This document shows, one piece after another, positions 19,501 to 34,500 of a stretch of DNA of 64,000 bases; position 1 is the first letter of the stretch, and the number at the start of each line of letters is the position of its first letter. Source of the DNA: a bacterium (GTDB lineage Bacteria > Auribacterota > Auribacteria > Auribacterales > Auribacteraceae); the NCBI GenBank assembly GCA_024233545.1, contig JACKPL010000011.1, positions 1 through 64,000 on the forward strand, read 5' to 3'. The notes beneath the pieces were generated by a model. The model had not been told where the DNA came from. It worked only from the letters and a program-made list of their open reading frames with translations, and made no database searches. The position numbers and the translations under genes are program-made.

Positions 19501-22500
19501 CTGATTCAATTTTCTGTCAACATCAGATGTTGATTCGGCTATAGCAGAATCAACATACAAACTATATAACTCGCTAATTCGCCCATTGACGCCTTGATAA
19601 ACAGATGCAAGTGTGATTGGCGCTTCCATAATTTCTTCCACAGATACATGCGGTAAGAAAAACTTCTTTAAAGATATGACGGCGTTTTTGCCTATCAACT
19701 GTTCAATTTGCGGGCTCATTTGCTTAATAACAGCATCAACATCTCCTTTATTTCTCTCAATTTGAGTAAGAATAACAGGAATAATACTGCTGATTTGCCC
19801 ATCAAGCTGTTGTTCAGCAAACTTCTCAACACGACGCCGCACATCAGCCGTTTCTTGCGGAGAAGCGCCAGCCGAAACCTTTTCCAAATAGGCAAAAATG
19901 GATTGTGCATCTTGAATCGTTGTATAAAGACGCCGGCTTTGCTGATCTAAACGCTCATCTTTAACCGATGTCCAAAAATCAAACCATTGCCCAAAAGTAC
20001 TGCTGGGAAGCGCCTGTATCCCAAGTTGAGGATTTTCTGCAACAAGAGGCAAGGCTTCCCGTTCAGATTCCTTGAAGGCACGATATGCCTGAGAATACAT
20101 CTGATTGACAATCGTCGTTTTTGTCTGTATAAAAGCAAGAAATTCGGCTACGGCTTCATCAGTATCTAAGGCGGTTTGTATAGTTTGCAGTACCGCAGAA
20201 AATTCCGTCTGCAATGACCTCTTTTCAGCTCCAGGCAAATGGAGTGTTAATGCCGCAAAAGCATTTTTGAGCGCCTCAATATTCCCCGACTTAACCGCAT
20301 TTAATGCAGAAACCAGCGGAGGCATTATGTATGCCGTTCCCGAAATAAGACGGTATTGCTGTGTAAAAAGATTCGATGCCGCCAACGCATTTTGAATATT
20401 TTTCACCGCATCAATTTGTTCCTGAGGAGCAGTATCTTTCTCAAGCTGAATTATAGTATTGCTGAAATAAGCGTTTACCGTCTCGGAAAGAGGTTGATTA
20501 AAAGCGTTTTTCAGTTTATCTTCAAGAGATTCAATGGCATCGAATTTCAATAACTCATTTAACAGCGTTGTTTGTTGCTCAGAATTGCCTTTAGCACTGT
20601 AAATTTTCTGTGCATTTGTATACGACAAACCAAGAGCAGATTGTATTGCTTCAATATTTTGTTCATCGGTTTTGTCAGGAGAAATAAGGGCTGAAATATA
20701 TTCGATAAACGTCGTTGCGGTTTGCGCATATCCCGCGGTAAAACCCAGCGTCAAAATATTTGCAAAAAATTGTACTTGCAATTCGGTAAGACCAACTATA
20801 ACCATTTGATTACCAACCTTCTTCACTGAAGCAGAAGGCTCAACAAGCTCAAGGAATTCAATAAGTTTTTTGTTTTTATAATCTGACACAAAAACAGCAA
20901 GACCACCTGTACCATCCAATGTATCAAGCATAATATTATCTTGTAACACTGCAATGGTTGGGTTTTGCGTTTTAATGCCGCCGGTTTTAATATCTACCCA
21001 TAAACCTGCTTCGTCCGGAGAGAGAATTGCATCAAAAGGAAAACTATCCACTAATGCCTGCATTCCTTCAAACCCCGATAAAGCCTGAGATTGTATTTGA
21101 AGCCATTGCTGTGCTAATTGGTATGTCTTTGGGTTAGCAAGTAAATCGGTAATTTCCTGTCCTACAAATCCATTAAGCGCTTTTAGAGTACTTAATACTT
21201 CCTGTTTGAATATTGAGGGAGCATCTGCTGATTGAGAAACATCCAACCACACAAATAATTCTTCAAAAAGATTTTGTGTTGCCTCAGGATTCAGTTCTAA
21301 ATCACCACTTTTTATATTTTTCTGTAATAACGCCAGTGCACTTAAACTTTTCTGCAATTCTGCCTCGGAAAACTGAGCGGAAGGAATCATTTTTTTCATT
21401 TCTTCAACCACAGCTTTTCCGGCAAATGCATCTTGCAGTTTTTTCAATTCTAGTTGTTCCGCTTCCTTCGGATACAGCGCCGCAAATTTTTCCATCGCAT
21501 TTTCATAATTTTTTGTGTCATTAACGGCATTGAAAACCTCCATCGCAAAGAGAAGAGAATTCTGGTAAGACGGCAAAGAAGTATTTTTATCTTTAACAAT
21601 GTTTAATGCCGCCTCAACAAATTCATCAATCGCGATTTGAGACTCCTCTTCACTTTTTTTCAGTTCATTTTGAGCCGCAACTAATGCATCCTGCGCTTGT
21701 TTATGCTTTTCTTCCGCATTTTTCACCCATACATCGGGGCTTTGTTCAAGTTGTGCAAGTTTTTGCTGAGCTTGCTGAATTGCCTCTTGCGCTTGCTTCA
21801 TATCTTTTTGTATCTTCTGAAACGCAACCGGATCCTGAAATGCTTTGAATAAGCTTTCCTGTAGTTTTTGAGCATTTTCCTGAGCTTGTGAGAGGGCGGC
21901 TTTAGCATCATCTATTTCTTGTTTTAACAATGCCGGATTGTTGGCAAACTTTATATTATCTGCTTGAGCTTGTTTAAATGCTTCATTGGCTTTTGACAAC
22001 GCTTCTTTGGCACTTGTTACTTTTTGCTGAGCTTGCTGAATTGCGTCTTGATTCACAAGAGACTGTTTCTTAACAAAATCAATTTTAAGAGCCATAACTT
22101 TAGCAAGATTTTGAAAATCGGCTTTGTCCTGCTTATCGATAACCTGAGAAAGCGAATCATTGATAAGCTTGAGTGTTTGTTCTGCCTGTTCCGTGCTTTG
22201 TTTATTAAAGGCTGGTGATTGAATGATAGAATCAAGCTTTGCAAAAAGGAGCCCGGTCAACTCCGGCGATTCATTGGATTGTGCAATTTCAATAGCGAAA
22301 TCTATCATTTGTGCAGTCGTTTGATTATAAAAAGGCGATAACTCTTCCGCTCCGCCAAATCCTGCCTGACGTAATTGGTCTATTTGAGTGAGCGTTAAAC
22401 CCGACAAAAGATCGAGATGAGAAATCGGTGCTTGCTCTCTTTGCGCCACAATCTTTGCCGCAAGTTCGGAAGCTTCTCGTTCCGATGTAATTATTCGTTG

Positions 22501-25500
22501 TCCCATTAACCCATTCTTAATATCGTCTTGAGAAGCAGTATTAATGTTTTCTAAATTCTGGGTTGTTTGTTCCATGAGTTTTGAAACTTTAGCAAGGTCG
22601 GAAAGAATAAACTGGTTTTTATTATCGAGCCGCGATGCAATATACAACAATGTAAATGCTTCCTCCGCATTCTGACGTCTATTACCGTCCGAAAGCGTAT
22701 CGTCTTCAAGTGTTGCAAGAAGCTGTTGGGCACGTTCATGCATATCGGTTAGCAATGATACCGCGCTTTGAGTACCGGCATACGACATGAGAAATAACTC
22801 GGTAACATTATTTTTAACCTGTTGAGAAGCGCGCCTCAATAATGGAATAACATTCTCAAAGAATTGATCCCCGTATAATTCTTTTCCGTGCATCAGATTG
22901 TCTTGCCATGAAGAATGCTGTTCAGGGAAACGCGCCGTAATTTGACCTTGTAAGGCCGGAAATACTTGCCTAACCTCATTTCCAAGTGACGAAATATTTA
23001 ATGCGCCTAATATTCTATTAAGCGTTAATCCTTGCGCGTTTAATAGTGCTTCCGCTCGCTGTTCCGTAATTGTGCTTACATCAACTGCGGCATATCCTGT
23101 CTGCTTTAGCGTTATATTTGTGACCATGGAAAATTGTTCGGGAGAATTTGAAGCCAATTCTGCAATCTGTCTCTGAATAATTTGCGCATTGATTTGAGCA
23201 GGAACAGCATCAAACCGAAATTCCGCTAAACTGAGTATATATGACGCGAGTGCCTCTGCATCCTTTTCAGGCAGGTTCTCATGCTGGAGTTTTTGCAATA
23301 TAACACTACGCAATGCATTGAGGTTTTCCTGAATACTTTGTGCCGTTTGGGAAATATTCACTCCCATTGCTTGTAATAGTTGTGTTTCGCGAGTTACAAG
23401 CGTTTTGTTCTCTTGGTCAACATTCAATAAAAGGGCATTATAATTCAAGGCAGAAACTAATAGTTCGCGTTTTTTCGCAGGATTAAGCTCTTGTTCCGCT
23501 CTTTTTTCTGCAGTATTGCGCGCCTGTTCGAATAATCCCTGCATAAGAGCGGCACGCTGTTCGGCTTGAAAAGCAAGTTGTTGAGGAGTTAATTCCTTTT
23601 CAGTGATAAACCCTATATCTGTAAGCTGAAGCCCTTTAATACGCAAAGTAATTAAAACAGCAAGAGTATTCAACTCCGCATCGTTCAATTGTTCAAACCG
23701 TTTTGATAACTGATTGATTGCCTCGCCAATCTGTTGCTGAAAAATGAAGTTAGGATCGTCGTCATCAGGAGATTCATAGAACATTTCGAAAGATTTCCTA
23801 ATGATCTCCCTGAGGATTTCCTGCTCATTTTCCGGACTGCCCGGCATAAGCTCCGCCGTTAATGACGCAATGCGTTCACCACGCGCATCGGTGTCTTGAA
23901 TTTGAACAATTTCTTCTAAAGCAGGCATATGCAGTGATGAAAAGTTTTGCTCTGCATCTAATCCAAAGAGAAAATCATATGGTTTCTGCAAATCTTTTTG
24001 CAATTGAGCACGAAAATCTTTGAACTGTTCTTGTGCTTGTTTTTCGCGGTTCTCTTTCAGTTTTTGCGCTTTAACCATACGAAATGTTTGAGGAGTAAGA
24101 ACCATAATCGCTTGTGATAAAAATTTCACGCCTTGAGAAACATAGTACAATGTTGGAGACTTGCTGATCTGCCAAAATTGTGTAAACCGCTCTTTAAAGG
24201 TTAGTTCTTTTTTTGCCTCAGGTTTTTGACCGAATGATTTAGACAATGCATCCAGTTTTTTACTTAACCAGTTAACACCCTCAATAAATTTTTTCAGAAC
24301 CGGCCCTTCCTGAACAACATCGCGCACTTCACCTTCAACTGTCACAAGCGTATCAAGAAGAATGGCTTCTTCGCGCCCTTGTTTAAAAGAGTTTTGCCCA
24401 ACCACTACCGGCCCCTCTACAAGAACGTCAATAACCGTACTTCCTTCACCAACAGTCAACACACCATTTAAACCGTTGACATGAGACACTGAAGCATTTT
24501 TTCCACTATGCAAAGAATTAAGCAACACATCGTTGACGTTCGACGAATCCATAATATTTACGGTATTGCCGATTTTAGCATTTTTAATTGATACATTGTT
24601 GCCGATCGTAGAATGGATATTAGAATTAACGCCGATTTCACTATTGACAACCGATGTATTTGACCCAACACTAACCTGTTCACCAAGAGTAGCGTTAATC
24701 AGCACACTGCCGACGCCGACATTATTTTTGTTATATGTATTTTTCCCAACGAGAATAACACCGTTTTCAACAACAACACCCGATTGAGCTATCGTTTCAA
24801 ATAAGGGATGTTTTGCCAAAGGTTCAGTATACTGAAACATCATAAGCGCCATACGATCGCCTTTTGCTTGCAGTTCTTTATATTCTTTGGCTTTTTGAGC
24901 TATTTGGTACACGGTGAGAACATCAGGATTGATAAACTGAGCATCGCCCAAATTATGAGCTTCTATTTGCCCATTGGAGTTGCGCCCAAACAATACGATT
25001 TCACCTTCCACTTCCAACAAACCGCCATTGGCAAACAGATTATCCAATTTTTTCCCGTAATCATTTTTAGTGAGATATGCCAGCGCACGCTGGCCGATAA
25101 CGGTTGTTCCGATTTCTTTTCCTTGGCTGGTGAGGCGTATGCCGTCTAAATCAATATTATCTGCGTTGCCAGCTTTACCATATGCCCGCAGAGCAATAAT
25201 AATCGCTTGTCCTGCTGTTTCAGGATTTTCAACATCAATCTGAATTATTTTTTTGCTATTGACTTCAGCATATCCTGTGACGGTCGCCGCAATACCCTTG
25301 TCGGTGAGGCTCTCGATAACAGCTTGGTCTTGCGGGCTTCGAGCGACTAATTGCCCATCAGTAAGATCAAGTTCAATACGAGGAGCAACAATCGATTGTT
25401 TGTCTTCGAAAGAACGCTGTTGGTTCATTTCAACATTATGCACGGCATAAATCCCTGCTTGTTTCCCTTGGGCGGCGGCAACATCTCGCGGTGCATATTC

Positions 25501-28500
25501 TTGAATATTCACTGCCGCATTAGCCCGCACTTTTTTCACTTCTTTCGGCTTGGAAAATCTACCGAAAACCGCATTTATTCCTCTATCAATCAATCGCACC
25601 GCTCTTCCAAGAAATGTTGAAGGGCGTATTGCATCCTCACGCGCACGTTGTTGTGCCTGTTGCAATCGGACTCGTTTTTCCAACAATGCTTCGTTCAAAG
25701 CATCTTGAACCGTACGGGAAGAATTTTTCTCCGCCATATGAACATCAGGAACTTCTGTTTTTTCAACTTCTGCAAGCATATCTTGACGCAGTTTTAAGAG
25801 CAATTCTCCATAATTTTTAACCAAATTGTCTTCAAAAGATTTGAGAGATTCTTGAATTTTCGCTTCAAATTCTTTCGTAACTGCCGCTATTTGCTCTTGA
25901 ATTTTCACCTTATATTGTTCTCGAATTTCTGAGGCTAAATTACGCAAATCAGAGCTTACTTCATTGAACTCCGGCCCTAAAACTCCACCGAAAATCATAA
26001 AATCGAATGTAATTTTATTATCCCTGATATCTTTCATTATTTGCGTTTGCTTCTCAGCGAGGCGTGGCATGTCGTCCTTTGTGAATTCAATGCGAAGAGC
26101 ACCAAGGTTTTTTTGTAAAATGAGAAAATCAGCTTCTGATTTTTGCGACTTACTATAGATTTCAAAAACGAGCTTAACGAGTGATTCGCGCTCTTTCTGG
26201 CTAATACCTTGCTTTTTAATTTCAGTGAGCTTTTCATTCATATCAGCATTATGTTTATTACGAATAGAACTCCATTCTTTTAAAACACCGCTGTTAATGC
26301 CTTTAAAGACATCTTCATATGCACCATCATATGCAAAATCCAACTTTCCTTGTTCAACTTGCACACGAAGTTTTGAAAGTACACTTTCAGCATTCTCCGC
26401 CGTAATGGAATCATTTAAGACAATTCCAAGTGCACGCAATTGTGTAGCCAGCTGTTCAAAATTTTTATTTTTACTGAAGGATTCTATAATTGTATCAATT
26501 ATATGCAAGTTGATAGCTACTTGCACTTTGGTTCCATCTTTCAATACATACGATCCATCCGCCACAGCGCTTTTAATTTCACCGATACGCAAAGCACCGT
26601 CATATTCGACTGCATCAAGTGTTGCTTTTGAGACACGCCTTTCAGAGTCGACAACATCGAGCAAATACTGCGCATCGCGAAATAGCGCCGATATGTTTCT
26701 TTCGATCTCGGTATATCTTTCCACTCCGTTTAATAATAAGGTAAAATCACTCTGTTTCTGTTCGAGCGACCGCGCTTGTGTGATATTGCCGGAACCTATT
26801 TTAGCAGTAATTTCAGCAAGAATTCCATCAAGGGCTAGCGAAAATTCCTGCCCGCTTTCCTGAAACCTTATACGCACAATTTCCTCTAAATGCCCCTCAT
26901 TCAAACCTAACAATGCGGCTTTATCCATTACGTTTGAACGAACGAGATTAACCAGTTGGTCAACAGTAGAAAGATTGAACGAAAATCCGGCAAAAATTCC
27001 TGCATCAATTTGGCGCAATTGCTCGAGGAATGCTTCATCCGATGCAAACTCTTCGCGTTTTTTTGCTCCTTCAAGAATGGCATATGCCCGAATATACAGC
27101 TCCTCCATTTCCTGATCAGTAAATGACGTTTTACCTGACCTTTGCTGTAATTGGGAAACGATATGGTTTAAGACAAGCTCATTTTTCACTGTATTAACTG
27201 TTTCGGAACGGTCCTTGACTATTGTTGCGGCAATAGTTCTTATACTCATATCCGATAACCCCATGCGTTGCTCTACAGGAATAGCCTGCTCTATCGGGAC
27301 AGGATTACGCAAAATTAATTGAACGAGAAAATCAAGCGCTTCCTCACTCAAAGGAGCGGCACTTTCCTGAGAAACCGCTTTGAGAATCGCATCTTTTACT
27401 GACTGGATAACAGTAGCAGTGATTGGCTGTCCTGCGGCAGGCCGTAACGAAACAATATCAGCAAAATGCTTCGCAAGAGCTTGTTCCGTTTCCCGGTTGG
27501 TTAAAGCCCCTAATTGTGCGGTAAATTCTGCAACTTGAGCTTTTACCTCAAGTTCAGTTCCTTGTTGTGTAACGCGAACGACATAATTCTGCATTTGCGC
27601 TTCAAGCCCTTTTAGCAAAGCAGGCAAATTATTACGCCGTTTAAAGTTAAGAAGTTCTGTCATAATCTGAGCCAGACGCCCTTCCGACAAGAAATCATTG
27701 ACTGCTTGTTGAGCAATAGCAGGATCATCTACTTGAGCAGAAAAATGGGCAAGCAATGCATCGCGTAAACGTACTTCAATTTCCGCACGCTGGGTTTGAA
27801 GAGATTGCACTTGATCAAGATATTCGATTTTTTTCAACTCTCCTTCGCGAGTACCAATCTCAGCAAATGCTTTTGCGGCAATAGCATCATGATCTACATC
27901 AAGCGCAATAACCGTTTGTTCGGTACGAGGAGCAGTCTGACGGCCGCCGCGCCCAAATAACTGCAACGAAATTCGTTCGGATAAAGACAATCCGGCTTCA
28001 TATACTTGATACCCGTAACTTTTTTCTACTTTAATGTTTTGGAGAATTTCAGCAAATTGCGCCGCATACATTTGAGTTAATTTGTCATTAGAAATACTTT
28101 GCGCCAATGCCTGCTGAATGACTGCAAAGAACTGAGCCACAGCATTTTCATCATTTTTTCGGTCAATAATGTCGCGATTGTCATCAAACCGCTGAATCAG
28201 TTGAGTCAACCCAAAATAAAAACCATATTGGGGATTATTGCGTAACATATTGACAACTTGTGCAATATCGCCATCTTTTCCGGCAATTAGTTGAGCGAGT
28301 TCCTGTAATGCCGTATCATCTTGAAGATATTGGGAAAGTGCTTGTTGAATCGTATCACTTTTGATCAAATTATTGAATTGATCCATATTAAACAATTTCA
28401 ATTTAAAGTCTTTTCCACGAGTTCCGAATGGGCTGATAAACGTAATACTGCCGCGTTCGCCTGCAAGCGCTAAAAATGCACGCTCCTCTTGCTCAGATGC

Positions 28501-31500
28501 AAAAGTATTGCCATGATATGAATACAGTTTTGAAAGCCTGTCAATAGAGGTAATAAATGCTTGAACTTGCTGTGATTCGGCATCGAATTTCTGCTGAACT
28601 TGAGTATTGAATGATGCAAAGTCATTAGACTGCTTAATTTGTCCGTAAAGTTTCGCTTGGTTTTCCTGAATTGTTGATTTTAGCGCAGTAATTTGCCCTA
28701 ACAGCTTTGCCGCTTTTTTATCATTGCGTGCACTTGATGCTTCCTGCCATAACGCAAACAATTCCTGCACACTCGCAAGATCGGAAGATATCAGTTGACG
28801 TAATCTTTCAACTTCTGAATTATACGGCTGTCCGGTACGCAAATCATTCCATTCGCGGACAGCATTAAGATAATTTTGTACGGATAGTTCGTACGCTTTC
28901 TGAATAATTTGCTGAGCAAGTTCTTTCTTCGTAAACTGTTCTTTAGCGTCTGCTTCTCCTCTCACCGCTTTTGCCTGTCCGATCAATGAAATGAGTTCTG
29001 CGAGCCCTTCTAGTTGCTGTTTTCTGAATCGGGGATCAACAGTATCGAATAATCCGGCAAGAACCGCCGCTTGTGCGAGCGCTTCCTTCTGATACCGTTC
29101 AACAGCTTGTTTATACATGGATTCCGACTCATCCGCCCCTTTCGTTCCAACCAAAATCGGAGCCGCATCCCTGTTCGAAAAAATATCTTCTGCCTGCCCG
29201 AAGATGTAGTTATTCCGTTCATCAACAGTTTGAAAAATTGCCGCATCACGGCGTTCAATTACTTTTTGTACAGCCGGGGGGATTTCAGTAATAATGTCTT
29301 TTCCGTATAATTGTTTTAACTCTTCGCGCGCTACTTCAGTTGCGATAGAACCGCTAAAACCGCTGAATTTTTCTATTGCGCTGATAACGTCGCTTCCGCC
29401 TACTTTTCCGGTCGTTTCACTTTCTCCAAGCACTTCAATATTGACACCGCGCCGATACAATAAAAGAGCTTCCATAAGAGTGTGGCGTCCATTGCTTTGG
29501 CGCTGAGAGGTAATTTCTCCTTGATTATTGACCAACTTTATTTCATAGACTATCCCGCGCTCGTTGGTTACCGGTTTCCCTTCCTGATCGAGTTTTTCCT
29601 GCAATACCCATTTCGCATTTTCTTTATGGAACAATGCTTGTTCGAGAGTAATACTGAGGATTTCAGTAAACTTTTGCAAATCCGGCAATACATAACCTTG
29701 GGCTTTTGCTTGGTCGTAAAGCATTTTAATAATATCATGAATTTCCGATTCCTGATTGAATATGAAACGCTCGCTTCCTTCAAAAATCAAACCGAAATTT
29801 TCCTCTTTAGTTTGATAATTTTTGAGAAGGTTTTGAAGAATTTGTAATCCCGGATCGGCATCTTTATCAATTTTTTGATCGCGTTCCTGCTCAATAAACC
29901 CTTTAATAGTATCGGCGAAATCCCATGCCAATTTGTATACCTGACGTTCCTCAGTTGATAAAGGAGGGCTCGGGTCTGCGTTGATGAAATCCATCAGAGA
30001 ACCTTCGAATACAAGGGCATCGATTTCATCAAAGTTTGCATATGCTAATTTTGCAGGAAGAATCTTTTCTTCGGGTTTGCTATACACATCCGTTAATTTC
30101 ATAAAAGCATAATCGGAAAACGGCATATATACGACACGCGGTTTTACTTCTTGTCCTTGTGCAACACGTTGTTCTCTGCGCATTAGTAAATCTCTGGCAT
30201 GATCGCGGTCGGTGTCTTTGGTGACCACTTCCGATTCTACGCCGAGAAGGGTAAACATCCCTTCCACTTCATGCTGATCGTTGTTCGCAAAAGATTCTTG
30301 AGTAAGAAATTGAACTGCAGTTTCGCCTGACAAGGCATGCAGATAGAGTGTTAAAGCTGAAGTGAGCGTTTTCCCTTCACCGGTTCCCACGTTAAGAATA
30401 CCGCCATTGGCTAAAAGAGCTCCGGCAAAAAGTTGTATATCATGAAAGTAAAATCCATTTTCCACAAATAAAGCAAGGGTAACGTTCCGAAGCGCTTTTT
30501 GGACAAACTCCGGATCGACATTATCGCTGAGAAGATCAACGCCATGATCTTTGGCATACTGCATCAACTCAACAGTGCTTGCTTGAAGTTTCAGCTTAAT
30601 CGAATCCCTATATTGCGGCTGTTTAAATATGCTTTCCTTAGTGAGTGTTTTTAGCTCTTCAAGTTCTTTGGAGATAAGGCTTTGCCTCATATCAAACGCG
30701 GCATTGGAAAATCGTTCCTCCTGCAAAACCTTTTCTTTTGTTTTTTGTTCCCATTCCTTTTTTGCCTGCTCGTCTTTTTGAAGACGTTCATATTCAACCC
30801 GGTCAACTTCACTCAGCCTTTCAAACCGCTCGTTAACTTTTTTGTTTATTACACGATCATTTAACATAAGGAGACGGACATTTTCTTCAGCAAGATATGC
30901 TTTTTTAAGAAATTCAACGTCGTTTAACGCTTCTCTTCTTACATCAAAATCAGTATTTTTTTGTAGAGCAAGCAGAAGTTCTTTGCGAAGATCGGCAAGA
31001 GATGCGTTTTCTAAACGACTGATAATTTCATTTGCGCGCTGTTCATCAAACTGGACGGCAATTAACCGTATCAATTCTGTACGGTTAAAAAGAACACTGG
31101 ATGCAATTCCATGCCCTTCAAGCAATTTTGATATAAAAAATGTCAGCGATGCATTTTCATCGGATAACATATCCTGCTTAACTTGATCGTATTCAGCAGT
31201 TCCGAACATTCCATTTTGAGTAAGAACAGCTTCCTGTAACAACCCAGCAGTATCCAAGGATTCCAATGCAGTTTTTTGGGCTAGGTACTCCGCAGTTCCT
31301 TTTACAAATCCTTGAAGAAGAAGAATATGCTCCACTAGTTGCTCTGATGACTGAATCATTTCTTGAGACAACCCCGTATCTTTGAGCATGCGCGTCAAAA
31401 GCGCAACAGGATTTTCAAGAAATGCAAGATTGATGCTTTCCCATGTTTCAGTATCCTGCTGAAGAATTTCATCAATAACTTGACGTACTTGATTCACTAT

Positions 31501-34500
31501 TTGAACTTTATTTTTTTCCGCCGCTTCTTTAAGTTTCAATTGCTGTCGTTCGATGCCTCGAGAGCTCGCGATAAATTCTTGTTCCGTGACAAATTTCTGG
31601 GCTTGTGTGCGAATGTACTTTTCGTTGACATTCTCAATTTTTTCACTTGCCTTTATCAGCGCTTCCAATACAGTTCGCTCTAATTCTGATTCGACTGAAG
31701 CGGCGCCGGGACGATTGTAAACAGCCGCTATGAGCATATCGACCTGTTCTTTGGTTGTAGCCGACACTGCATATTCTGCAAGCAGTTTAGTGAATTTTTC
31801 TGTCAATAACCGTTGACGTACAAGCATTGAACTGATTTCCAAACCGAGTTCTTCAAGCCGTACTCCATTTTTCCCATTGTTATCGGTAAGGAGCTTCAAA
31901 AACTCAGCCAACGAACGCACATCCTTAAATTTTGCTTCTATTAACGCATCAATAGCGGCGTTGACATTGACAAGTTCTTCTCCCTTAAAAGCTTCTCCTT
32001 CTGCTCGTTCAAGCTTTTTACGGGCATCGTTAAGCTGAGGAACAATTTCCTGATTGATGCGTTGCTTAATTTGCTGAATATTCTGTTCGATATCTTTTAC
32101 CTGTGCCTCTGCGCCTTGGCGAATTGCATCATAAACCATTGCATCGACTTTATTTCCATCAATTTGTGCTGTATTAAACCGCGTGGCGGCAATCTTAGTA
32201 TAGATTCTTAAAAATTTTTGCTCTTCTTGATGAATTTGGATATAACTTTGAGCAATTTGCGCCTGCATACCTAAAATCTGTGCTTGCAGTTCTGTTGCAA
32301 GTACAATATCATTCGCACGGTTTGCCTCTTGGAGTTTTGCTTGGAGTTTCGGCAATTGGGTCTCAAAAGACTGAATTTTTGTACGGATTTGTGCAATGGC
32401 ATTATCTCTGTTTTCACGCGCGGGAACCACACCGAGATCGATTTGAAGTTGTTTTTGAATATCTGCATCAAATAAATTTTGAACAGAAAGCAATGCGCCG
32501 CTTTTCAGCGAATATACTAAACGTTGTCCTTGGGAATTAAACAGCACTATATTTTCATTTTCAATGTAAAAAGACGGATTGCCTTTTACATTTTGAGTCG
32601 TTTTCCCGACAAATGAGAAACCATTTTGCAAATCGCGCTGAAATGTTATCCCGTCCAGTTCTATGCTTTCCACTTCATTCGCCTGAATCAAATCTGAGCG
32701 GAACAATCCATTTCTAATTAAAGATGACCGGATTTGCTCGAGTTCGGCAGTTGTTTCAAGCCCGACAGCAAGTGCATAAATAGAATCAATGCTCGATGCA
32801 GAAAGCTGAACCTTAGAAAAATCAAGAAACTGATTGTTGGCGGCGAGTGAATCATTTACAAATGCTTTGATAAGAGTTAGTTTAAGATTTTCAAGTTGTT
32901 GTTGAAGCGCTTTAATTTGTGTTTCTGCGCCTTTTTGTTGTTGGAGTTGGGCAAGAGATGCCTCAATCTCTGTTACCTGTACGACAGTCGAAGCAAAAAT
33001 ATCATTAAACCGATCGGCACTCGTGTTAGCCATTTTTATGGTTGCTGAATGAATTTTTTCTACCTGCTGTCCGATCTGTCTATATACTTCCGTAACACTG
33101 ATGCCGCCTTGCTGAGATATTGTTTTCACAAATCCATTTTGCACACCCTGCTCATTCGCAGTGATACGAATTTGATATGAATTCTCAATATCGTCGTATG
33201 AAAGGAGAATTTTATTATCAGCCTTACGGATAGTTACCCCTTCAATCACAACTGAATCCAATTGTGTTACATCAAGCAGTTCTGTCCTTTGTGCTGATCC
33301 CGTACCGACAACAACATAAATAAATTGTTGTCCCGGCTCAGCACCAAAAGTCCATTGCTCAATCTGAACTTGCTGGCCGCCTATTTCAAGTTGAAGTGAA
33401 GGGATGGTTTGATACGATTTTTGTGCCGCCTCATGAATTTTTTTATGTTGTTCAATAATACGTTCGGTGATTTGCGCACGCGATTCGCGTTGGGTTTCTT
33501 GCCGCTCTCGCGCTCTTTGCGCTTCTGAATCGAGGACATCGGCAAGCTGTTGTTCGATTGCAAGCTGATTTAAAAATAATTCCTTATAATTTTCATGGAC
33601 GGCATCCCATGTTTCCCGCAACTGGCTTAGTTGTTTTTCCGTTTCACTAGTGAAGTCATTCTCTGCATATCCATCCATCAAAAGCCCTGCTTTGAGAATA
33701 AGGCCTACTAATGCATTTAACTGGTTCGGATTAACTGAAGGATCAACTTTTGACCAAGCAACAGAAGATATAAACAACGTTCTTTTACCGGTTAACTGAT
33801 CAAAATGAGTCGAAGCAAACTGATTTCCATCCACAAATTTACCCGGTAAGACATCCGTTACAATAATTTCAAATTGACCAGACCGCAATTGTTCGGCAAT
33901 GGAAAGTATATCCTGCCGAGCACGTGATGAGACATTCACTCCGCCAAAGCGTTTTTCAATAAGGCTGGCTACTGTTTCCGACCCTACATTCAAAGGAAGT
34001 ACTTTTCCAGTATTTACATCAACACCGCTTACACGAGTACCACGGGTAATAGCATTATTGGTTTGACGTCTAATCTCAGAATCAATCATTGCATCGAAAG
34101 AAATTCCGGTACTTGGAATCGTCATTGCAGATTGCGATAAAACCGTTCCTGAACCAGCATCGATAACATATAAAACACCTAAGTTTAATACTGAATCTCG
34201 GGTAATTACATGAATCTGATTCGTTGATCCGTCATAACGAACATAATCCACCGCATTTTCGTCAAAGGAAAGGTTAACGGGAATAATATGGGAGATGCCA
34301 AACTGGTTCATAATTATTCTGCCTGGCATAATTTTTATATCCGTTGCCGCTTCATTAGAACGTATATCAATATGCGCATTGATATTACCGCCTATTTGCC
34401 GCGCTTGCTGGAGAAGTGATTCTTGGATATTTTGAATCTCGATACCTGTCAATCCTGCCTGCCGTTGCTGGTTTTCAAGGAAAAAGTGCGCAATTAACGT

